20,784 nucleotides of DNA from Clostridia bacterium. GTDB lineage: Bacteria > Bacillota > Clostridia > Oscillospirales > CAG-272. The notes below the pieces were generated by a model that did not search any database, had not been told where the DNA came from, and saw nothing but the letters and a program-made list of their open reading frames with translations. How positions within the stretch are numbered: position 1 is the stretch's first letter; each line of letters starts with the position of its first letter. Shown here piece by piece: positions 15,606 to 20,784 of this stretch. The DNA lies in the NCBI GenBank assembly GCA_900753295.1, contig CAADYQ010000152.1, positions 1 to 20,784 of the forward strand, in the 5' to 3' direction. The position numbers and the translations under genes are program-made.

Positions 15606-15631
15606 TATTATAGGTACAGGAATATATTTTC

Positions 15632-15660
15632 CGGGGCTGACGCATATTGCGCCGGCCCCG
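15632..15660 (+). terminator. Terminator-like hairpin after lysS
   Basis: CGGGGCTG pairs with CGGCCCCG (one T-G wobble). After one mismatch CGCA pairs with TGCG around a TAT loop, giving 12 pairs beginning 27 nt after the lysS stop. The tail (TATCCTGC) is not a proper T run, so termination may be partial and the hydrolase gene may be read through. Confidence 0.5.
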
Positions 15661-15684
15661 TATCCTGCTAAAAAGGAGTTAAAT

Positions 15685-16368
15685 ATGAGTTCTGATCTGT
15701 ATTACGAAGAATTCGGATACGGCTTTCCGCTTATACTTCTGCACGGGAACGGCGAAGATCATATGTATTTTAAACATCAGATCGAATATTTTTCCCGCGA
15801 ATACCGTGTCATAGCTATCGACACACGCGGACACGGAAGGTCCCCGCGCGGTGACGGAGAATTTACGCTTTCAATATTTGCGGATGATCTTCATATGTTT
15901 ATGACAGCGCACGGGATAGAAAAGGCGCACATACTCGGTTTTTCTGACGGCGGAAATATCGCATTGATCTTTGCGCTGAGATATCCGGATATGGTCGAAA
16001 GGCTGATCCTGAACGGAGCCAATATCGATCCCTCGGGCGTAAAAAGACGTACACAAATACCGATAGAGCTCGGGTACCGTATTGCGTCAAGGTTTGCGGC
16101 AAAAAACGAAGATGCGCGGCTCAATGCCGAGATACTCGGTCTTATGGTAAACGAACCTCACATAAGTCCGGATGAACTGAAAAAGTTAAATATGCCCGTG
16201 CTGGTCATTGTCGGGACGCACGATATGATAAAACGCAGCCACACCGAGCTGATCGCGAGCAGCATAACGGGCGCACGTCTTGAATATATCAAAGGAGATC
16301 ATTTTATTGCAATGGGGACTCCGGAGGATTTCAACCGTGCCGTAGATGAATTTCTTAAGGAGCAATGA
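15685..16368 (+). CDS. Alpha/beta-hydrolase fold protein
   Basis: 227 residues with the classic fold signals: oxyanion-hole HGNGED (about 20), the DTRGHGRSPRG strand-turn, nucleophile elbow GFSDGG (S87), acid D180 in VGTHD and H206 in KGDHF. The short cap between about 115 and 165 suggests a small-molecule esterase or similar; the substrate is not identifiable. The SD AAAAAGGAG is about 6 nt upstream. Its stop is 3 nt before the start of the deaminase/GNAT fusion, whose SD (AAGGAG) lies inside this gene's last codons. The two are thus translationally coupled and probably work on related substrates or in resistance/detoxification. That role is inference. Confidence 0.9.
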   Translation: MSSDLYYEEFGYGFPLILLHGNGEDHMYFKHQIEYFSREYRVIAIDTRGHGRSPRGDGEFTLSIFADDLHMFMTAHGIEKAHILGFSDGGNIALIFALRYPDMVERLILNGANIDPSGVKRRTQIPIELGYRIASRFAAKNEDARLNAEILGLMVNEPHISPDELKKLNMPVLVIVGTHDMIKRSHTELIASSITGARLEYIKGDHFIAMGTPEDFNRAVDEFLKEQ

Positions 16369-16371
16369 AAA

Positions 16372-17250
16372 ATGGATATATGGGAAGAACTCTATGAACG
16401 CGCAAAAGCCGAATATCATCCGGAGATGATATCTCCGTTTTTTGAGGCGCATCACGTTGTCAGCGCTATTGAAAGCGAGAGCGGGGAAATATTCACCGGG
16501 TTCTGTATAGAGGGCGCCAGCGGTGTACTGAATTTATGTGCCGAACGCGTAGCGATACTTGATATGTATCACCATAGCGGGCAGACGGTCGTCAGGCGCA
16601 TGATCGCTTTTTGCGATAAAGCGCCGTTCGGAGGCGGTAGCGGAATGCCGTGCGGCGCGTGCCGCGAGCTTCTTATGCAGTTATCTCCCAAAAACAAATA
16701 TACCGAAATAATGGTCGATTACGGATCGCGCAGCACAATTACGCTCGGCGAGCTTATGCCACTGTGGTGGGGCGAGGAGCGCTATAAGGCAGAAGATATA
16801 ACATACCGCCATGCAGAATGCTCGGACGCGGCTCTGCTCGTTGATATTTATGACCGCGCTTTCCGTTCCGATTATTTGCGCTATGGCGAATGTCCGGCTT
16901 ATGGACGTACGGTCGAACGGATGGAGTATTCGATACAACATTATCCGAAGGAACTTATCATGTGCGGCGATGTGCCTGTCGGTGTTATATCGGCAGAAGA
17001 TAAAGGCAACGGTGCGTATCATATCGGCTGCCTTTGTGTTGTTCCTGAATATCAATGTCGCGGGATCGGCGGCAGGGCGATAGAGCATTTCAAGCATACG
17101 CATCCGGATTGGAGACAGATAGACCTGGTGACTCCGGCTGATAAACAAGACAATATAGCGTTTTATAAAAAGAACGGCTTTGTTCTTGCAGGTACCGAAA
17201 TGGATGGTAATGTGCTTGTTGCCAAGCTGTTTTGCGAGAAAAAGCCTTGA
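16372..17250 (+). CDS. Cytidine deaminase-like / GNAT acetyltransferase fusion
   Basis: 292 residues in one frame. Residues 1-130 form a zinc cytidine-deaminase-type domain with CAER (56-59, catalytic Glu58) and PCGACRE (93-99). It is closest in appearance to the short CDA/blasticidin-S-deaminase group. Residues about 142-285 form a GNAT domain: motif A is CLCVVPEYQCRGIGGRAIEHF (about 220-240) with the acetyl-CoA loop QCRGIG, and the end has FYKKNGFVLAGTE. The order deaminase then acetyltransferase would let one polypeptide deaminate and acetylate amine-bearing compounds such as nucleoside antibiotics or damaged nucleosides; this is inference. It begins 3 nt after the alpha/beta-hydrolase stop. 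No frameshift is visible at the junction. Confidence 0.88.
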   Translation: MDIWEELYERAKAEYHPEMISPFFEAHHVVSAIESESGEIFTGFCIEGASGVLNLCAERVAILDMYHHSGQTVVRRMIAFCDKAPFGGGSGMPCGACRELLMQLSPKNKYTEIMVDYGSRSTITLGELMPLWWGEERYKAEDITYRHAECSDAALLVDIYDRAFRSDYLRYGECPAYGRTVERMEYSIQHYPKELIMCGDVPVGVISAEDKGNGAYHIGCLCVVPEYQCRGIGGRAIEHFKHTHPDWRQIDLVTPADKQDNIAFYKKNGFVLAGTEMDGNVLVAKLFCEKKP

Positions 17251-17271
17251 AAAGGCTCAAAAGCGAGCAAT

Positions 17272-17336
17272 GCAACCGCCGGGTGACAAATTATACAGTC
17301 CGGTTGCTTGCCCGCAACCGTGAAATGGGGTATCAT
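17272..17336 (+). promoter_or_regulatory. Promoter embedded in an inverted repeat, upstream of the XRE membrane regulator
   Basis: A likely promoter is TTGCCC (17308-17313), a 17-nt spacer and TATCAT (17331-17336). The -35 box is exactly the loop of a 7-bp inverted repeat, CGGTTGC (17301-17307) and GCAACCG (17314-17320). A third copy, GCAACCG, lies at 17272-17278 and could pair with the same central arm. The layout looks like an operator, probably for the XRE protein encoded just downstream. The -35 match is only 4 of 6. Confidence 0.45.
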
Positions 17337-17349
17337 TATGACATTACAG

Positions 17350-17364
17350 GGGCGCATGCCGCCC
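17350..17364 (+). promoter_or_regulatory. Small hairpin before the ribosome binding site
   Basis: GGGCG, CATGC loop, CGCCC: a 5-bp GC stem ending 6 nt before the AGAGG ribosome binding site of the XRE membrane regulator. It could modulate translation, but it is short and may be chance. Confidence 0.25.
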
Positions 17365-17380
17365 GGATGAGAGGTTGACT

Positions 17381-18364
17381 ATGATATTGGCAGACAAAAT
17401 TATTTTTCAGCGTAAAAAAGCCGGCTGGTCGCAGGAGGAGCTGGCAGAACAGCTTGGAGTAACAAGACAGTCGGTTTCAAAGTGGGAGGGCGCGCAGTCG
17501 GTCCCCGATATGGATAAGATACTGCAGATGAGCCGTATTTTCAACGTATCTACCGATTATCTGCTCAAGGATGATATCGAAGAGCCGGAAATATCGGTGG
17601 ATACGAGTGAGCCGGTGTGCCGGCGCGTGTCGCTTGCCGAGGCTACGGAGTATCTTGCGCGCCGCCGTGCCGCGGCTCCGCGCATCGCACTTGCAACATT
17701 GCTTTGTATACTTGCGCCTGTCGTGCTTATTTTTCTCGGCGGTATCAGCAGTATGGAAAATGCACGCATAAGCGAAAATGCGGCTGCGGGCATCGGGCTT
17801 TGTGTTATGATATTGTTTGTTGCTGTCGGGACCGCGATATTTATTTACTGCGCCGCAGGCGTAAAGGAATTTGATTTTCTTGAAGATCAGGCATTTGAGA
17901 CTGAATACGGTGTTACCGGAATGGTGAACGAACGCAAAAAGGCTTTCCGTAAAACTTATATGCGGCTCAATATTGCCGGAACTGTCCTTTGCATATGCTC
18001 GGTGCTTCCGCTTTTCTTTTCGATCTGCTTTGAAGCCTCCGATATCGTGTATGTCGGAGCGGTATGCCTGCTGCTTATGATCGCAGGTATGGGGTGCGTT
18101 ATGTTTATACTCGGCGGGACATACGAGGCGGCGCTCGACCGTTTGCTTGAAGAGGGCGACTTCACCCGCGATGAAAAAAGCCGTAAGGGAATAACCGGCA
18201 CGGTAAGCGTTGTATATTGGCTTTTGGTCACGGCAGTATTTCTTTGTGTTATGTTTATTCCGGCAATAGGAGTCAAGCAGAAAGATACATGGATCATCTG
18301 GGCTGTCGCGGGCGTTCTTTACGGCGCTGTTGTGACGATCGCCCGCGCGATACGCAGAAAATAA
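17381..18364 (+). CDS. XRE-family regulator with multi-span membrane domain
   Basis: 327 residues from ATG 17381 (AGAGG 6 nt upstream); an in-frame TTG at 17375 is inside the SD spacing and unlikely. Residues 1-65 are an XRE HTH (KKAGWSQEELAEQLGVTRQ, SKWEGAQSVPDMDKILQMS). A charged linker follows, then about six hydrophobic spans from residue 105 to the end (for example ALATLLCILAPVVLIFLGGI and VCLLLMIAGMGCVMFILGG). Membrane-tethered XRE proteins of this type are common in Clostridia and are thought to sense membrane or envelope state, with the HTH on the cytoplasmic side. No transporter or peptide target lies beside it. The inverted repeat over its promoter suggests autoregulation. Confidence 0.85.
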   Translation: MILADKIIFQRKKAGWSQEELAEQLGVTRQSVSKWEGAQSVPDMDKILQMSRIFNVSTDYLLKDDIEEPEISVDTSEPVCRRVSLAEATEYLARRRAAAPRIALATLLCILAPVVLIFLGGISSMENARISENAAAGIGLCVMILFVAVGTAIFIYCAAGVKEFDFLEDQAFETEYGVTGMVNERKKAFRKTYMRLNIAGTVLCICSVLPLFFSICFEASDIVYVGAVCLLLMIAGMGCVMFILGGTYEAALDRLLEEGDFTRDEKSRKGITGTVSVVYWLLVTAVFLCVMFIPAIGVKQKDTWIIWAVAGVLYGAVVTIARAIRRK

Positions 18365-18390
18365 TTTTTGCATTGCAATTGATTTTCTGC
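18354..18390. repeat. 9-bp inverted repeat at the regulator stop / purB promoter
   Basis: GCAGAAAAT (18354-18362, covering the last codons before the stop at 18362-18364) and ATTTTCTGC (18382-18390) are perfect complements 19 nt apart. The right arm overlaps the -35 box of the purB promoter. There is no T run after it, so it is not a standard terminator. It could be an operator or chance. Confidence 0.35.
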
Positions 18391-18407
18391 ACGTGAGGTG
18401 GTATAAT
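18379..18407 (+). promoter_or_regulatory. Promoter of purB
   Basis: TTGATT (18379-18384), a 17-nt spacer and TATAAT (18402-18407). A second TATAAT lies at 18411-18416. Transcription near 18414 would leave a leader of about 27 nt. No PurR-type box or purine riboswitch is visible. Confidence 0.65.
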
Positions 18408-18440
18408 TAATATAATCAAAAAATAAAAGGATCTCAAAAA

Positions 18441-19874
18441 ATGACTGACAGAGACAAATACATATCACCGTTTTCAACAAGATACGCAAGCCCGGAGATG
18501 CAGGCGGTATTTTCGGATAATTTCAAATTCCGCACATGGCGTCGCCTGTGGATCGCCCTTGCACGCGCAGAAAAAGAGCTGGGGCTTGATATTACCGATG
18601 AACAGATAGCAGAGCTTGAAGCGCACGCCGACGACATTAATTTTGACGTTGCCGAGGCGCGTGAGCGCGAGGTGCGTCATGATGTCATGAGTCATGTCTA
18701 CGCCTACGGGAAGCAGTGCCCCAAGGCGGAGCCGATAATCCATCTGGGGGCTACAAGCTGCTATGTCGGAGACAATACCGATGTGATAATACTGCGCGAA
18801 GCATCACGCATAATACTAAAAAAAGCGGCGCAGGTCCTTTCCAACCTTGCCGGATTTGCAAAAAAGTATAAATCGCTGCCGTGCCTTGCGTACACCCATC
18901 TTCAGCCGGCGCAGCTCACCACGGTGGGGAAGCGTGCTACGTTGTGGATGAATGAGCTGGTAATGGATATTGAAAATCTTGAATTTCAGCTTTCGGGGCT
19001 CAAACTGCGCGGTGCAAAGGGAACTACCGGCACACAGGCAAGCTTTATGGAGCTTTTCGGCGGTGATGAGGAAAAGGTAAAGCGTCTTGAGGCGCTCATA
19101 GCATCGGAAATGGGCTTTGACGGATGCATCCCGGTGTCCGGGCAGACATACTCTCGCAAGGTAGATGCGTACTTTCTCTCAGTGATGTCCGGATTTGCAC
19201 AGAGTGCATACAAATTCTCAAACGATTTGCGTATGCTTCAGTCATTCGAGGAAATGGAGGAGCCGTTTGAATCATCGCAGATAGGGTCGTCGGCTATGCC
19301 GTACAAGCGCAATCCCATGCGTTGCGAGCGTATATCGGCGCTGGCGAGATACGTTATCAACGATTCGCTCAATCCCGCGGTCACAGCTTCCACGCAGTGG
19401 TTCGAGCGCACGCTTGACGACAGCGCTAACCGCCGTATTTCTGTCGCTGAGGCGTTTTTGGGCGTGGATGCTATACTTAACATATACATCAACGTAACGT
19501 CCGGAATGGTGGTCTACGAGCGCGTGATAAAGCGCCGCGTTATGGAGAAGCTCCCCTTTATGGCGACCGAGAATATAATGATGGAGTCGGTGAAGCGGGG
19601 AGGCGACCGTCAGGAACTGCATGAGATCATCCGTGTGTATTCACACGAGGCTGCGCGGCGCGTAAAGCTTGAGGGCGGCACGAACGATCTTATCGAGCGC
19701 ATTGCCGCAGATGAGCGTATACCGCTTACAAAAGCGGAAATACTGTCCGAGCTCGATCCGGTAAAATTTATCGGCAGAAGCCCGTCGCAGGTGGATGAAT
19801 TTATTTCGGATGTAGTCGAACCGATCCTCGATAAGTATCACCACGAAGAGGTAAAAGCAGAGCTGAGCGTGTGA
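18441..19874 (+). CDS. purB: Adenylosuccinate lyase
   Basis: 477 residues, the usual size of the longer Clostridial PurB. It belongs to the fumarase/aspartase superfamily and catalyses two steps of purine synthesis: SAICAR to AICAR plus fumarate, and adenylosuccinate to AMP plus fumarate. The family signature loop GSSAMPYKRNPMRCERI is intact. Two further conserved regions are present: the helix with HLGATSCYVGDNTD and the stretch YTHLQPAQLTTVGKR. The SD AAAAGGA is about 9 nt from the ATG and the gene has its own promoter. No other pur genes are adjacent. It is the last clearly housekeeping gene before the AT-rich end of the window. Confidence 0.95.
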   Translation: MTDRDKYISPFSTRYASPEMQAVFSDNFKFRTWRRLWIALARAEKELGLDITDEQIAELEAHADDINFDVAEAREREVRHDVMSHVYAYGKQCPKAEPIIHLGATSCYVGDNTDVIILREASRIILKKAAQVLSNLAGFAKKYKSLPCLAYTHLQPAQLTTVGKRATLWMNELVMDIENLEFQLSGLKLRGAKGTTGTQASFMELFGGDEEKVKRLEALIASEMGFDGCIPVSGQTYSRKVDAYFLSVMSGFAQSAYKFSNDLRMLQSFEEMEEPFESSQIGSSAMPYKRNPMRCERISALARYVINDSLNPAVTASTQWFERTLDDSANRRISVAEAFLGVDAILNIYINVTSGMVVYERVIKRRVMEKLPFMATENIMMESVKRGGDRQELHEIIRVYSHEAARRVKLEGGTNDLIERIAADERIPLTKAEILSELDPVKFIGRSPSQVDEFISDVVEPILDKYHHEEVKAELSV

Positions 19875-19948
19875 TCATATGAGTCTAAAGCATCATTCTT
19901 TTTGTATAACTTTTTTAAGTATGATTTGTCCATGAGAGGTTTTTTATA

Positions 19949-20623
19949 ATGGAGAAGACTTTAACGTACTTATTTAAGATTTTGGTTGTGCTGGGCTTTG
20001 TATTTTTGGCATTAATGTTTATTGTTCCAATTGTCTGTGGCATAGTAAATCCGGATGGCGAAATAGGAGTGACGCTCGGAAAGGTTTTTCTTATATTATT
20101 CCTAATAGATGGCTCATTCCTTGCCATATTAATGCCTGTAGGATACTGTTTGTTAATAAAAACAAAGATAGACAAACACCCAATAACATCGAGTAATGTG
20201 GACGATCTGCTGAACAGTTTGCGTGACAAACTACATACAGGTGGCTACCTCTTTGTGAAAGAGGGGAATAGCAAATATGGTCCAATATGGATATACAAAA
20301 AGAGCAGACCGATTCATGATGATTATTTTATCGTTATCGATTCCTCAAATATCTCTGCTTACGATGAAATAACCGATTTGTGCGAGGATTTCGGTATAGG
20401 GGATTTTTATTATGGCATCTTCTTGTTTTGTTGTGACGGTTTGAAAAAGAAAAATGTAACCGAACTGGTTAATCGCTCAAAAGAGGGACTTAATCGAGGT
20501 TGCCTGATTGCTGTTGCCGATTTTCAAAATTCAACGTTGTCCTTCAAAAAAATCACCGATGGTTTTGCAGAAAAACGACAGCATAAATATATTAAAGTAT
20601 TATTATCCTTTTTTCAACCATAA
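19949..20623 (+). CDS. Orphan two-span membrane protein, unknown function
   Basis: 224 residues, not recognised. Two hydrophobic spans lie at about 8-33 (LVVLGFVFLALMFIVPIV) and 45-70 (VFLILFLIDGSFLAILMPV). A soluble C-terminal domain of about 150 residues follows and ends in FFQP. That domain has strings such as DDYFIVIDSSN and GIGDFYYGIFLFCCDGLKKK. The SD GAGAGG is 9 nt from the ATG. Base use is clearly AT-richer than in the genes to the left, with codons such as AAA, TTA and ATA frequent, which suggests recent acquisition. It sits between purB and a probable insertion-sequence end. No terminator or clear promoter is seen. It is a real-looking gene with no function to propose. Confidence 0.65.
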   Translation: MEKTLTYLFKILVVLGFVFLALMFIVPIVCGIVNPDGEIGVTLGKVFLILFLIDGSFLAILMPVGYCLLIKTKIDKHPITSSNVDDLLNSLRDKLHTGGYLFVKEGNSKYGPIWIYKKSRPIHDDYFIVIDSSNISAYDEITDLCEDFGIGDFYYGIFLFCCDGLKKKNVTELVNRSKEGLNRGCLIAVADFQNSTLSFKKITDGFAEKRQHKYIKVLLSFFQP

Positions 20624-20701
20624 CTGTTGAGTGCTCATGCATGATGGGTCTTTTCTTCGTACCTCTGAGCCAACTCTGTGTAAACAAGGGTGTTAAAAAA
20701 C

Positions 20702-20784
20702 GGCTCTATAATAAAAGTTGGGGTTTCTGCAGATAGGCAAAGAAAAAAATAAAAAAAGAATGAGCATATCTGAAAAAATCTGAT
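20702..20784 (+). mobile_element. Probable left end of an ISL3-type insertion sequence (cut by window edge)
   Basis: Starting at 20702, GGCTCTATAATAAAAGTTGG followed by GG resembles, from memory, the terminal inverted repeat of ISL3-family elements in Clostridia, whose ends begin GGCTCT. About 58 bp further an ATG (20760) opens a frame reading MSISEKI, like the start of ISL3 transposases (MSIS-), but the next codon is TGA. The 8 bp before the end (20694-20701) are A-rich, as ISL3 targets often are. The opposite end and the target duplication are outside the window, so this is tentative. Confidence 0.45.
20760..20783 (+). pseudogene. Possible ISL3 transposase start with early stop
   Basis: ATG at 20760-20762 gives MSISEKI and then TGA at 20781-20783. 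If this is the true transposase start, the copy would be interrupted at codon 8. A downstream or alternative start cannot be excluded because the window ends one base later. No good SD precedes it (only AAAAAAAGA). Confidence 0.25.

Noticed and set aside
17236..17260. AGCCTT-GAA-AAGGCT hairpin at the end of the deaminase-GNAT gene as a terminator
   Set aside because: The stem is 6 bp with a 3-nt loop and no T tract follows; too weak to call.
1..20784. CRISPR array, tRNA or rRNA genes, prophage
   Set aside because: No regularly spaced repeats, no cloverleaf with CCA-like end and no rRNA-like stretch were seen. No phage structural or integrase genes are present.

Overview
The window looks like a chromosomal segment of a mid-GC Clostridia, most likely a gut Oscillospiraceae/Ruminococcaceae-type bacterium. 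The evidence is the gene set (GldG-like/DUF4340 exporter cluster, ftsEX with an M23 hydrolase, greA-lysS, a lysS with an extra C-terminal tRNA-binding domain), AGGAGG-type ribosome binding sites, sigma-A promoters very close to consensus, and purB and rsmE in Firmicutes form. The genus is inference.

Layout. 1-4014 (+): the last 58 codons of an ABC-2 permease, a GldG-like protein and a large DUF4340 protein, forming one tight operon that ends in a strong intrinsic terminator. 4114-6426 (-): a convergent block. It has a membrane-anchored protein of unknown function followed by an EamA transporter. It then has a consensus promoter, a long folded leader RNA and a 70-residue XRE repressor-like protein with its own terminator. 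6540-7350 (+): rsmE from a consensus promoter, divergent from the minus-strand block. 7439-13120 (+): a PucR/CdaR-type regulator, ftsE, ftsX, a coiled-coil M23 peptidase and an S41 C-terminal processing protease. This is a septal peptidoglycan-hydrolysis module. 13159-15605 (+): greA and lysS. 15685-17250 (+): an alpha/beta hydrolase translationally coupled to a cytidine-deaminase-like/GNAT fusion. 17381-18364 (+): an XRE regulator with about six membrane segments, whose promoter sits inside an inverted repeat. 18441-19874 (+): purB. 19875-20784: visibly AT-richer DNA holding an orphan membrane protein and, at the edge, what looks like the left end of an ISL3-type insertion sequence.

How the genes work together. 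FtsEX is expected to gate the coiled-coil M23 hydrolase outside the membrane, and the S41 protease could trim or turn over envelope proteins. The GldG-like/DUF4340 genes with the ABC-2 permease (ATPase presumably just upstream) are a conserved exporter-like set whose cargo is unknown. greA, lysS, rsmE and purB are housekeeping.

The part least explained by ordinary annotation is 4369-4700. There a TTGACA-N17-TATAAT promoter, overlapped by two palindromes, drives about 260 nt of multi-hairpin leader before a tiny XRE gene. Placement and taxon fit the published HTH-XRE RNA motif of Clostridiales, whose ligand or mechanism I do not know to have been resolved. The assignment rests on context and hand folding, not a covariance search.
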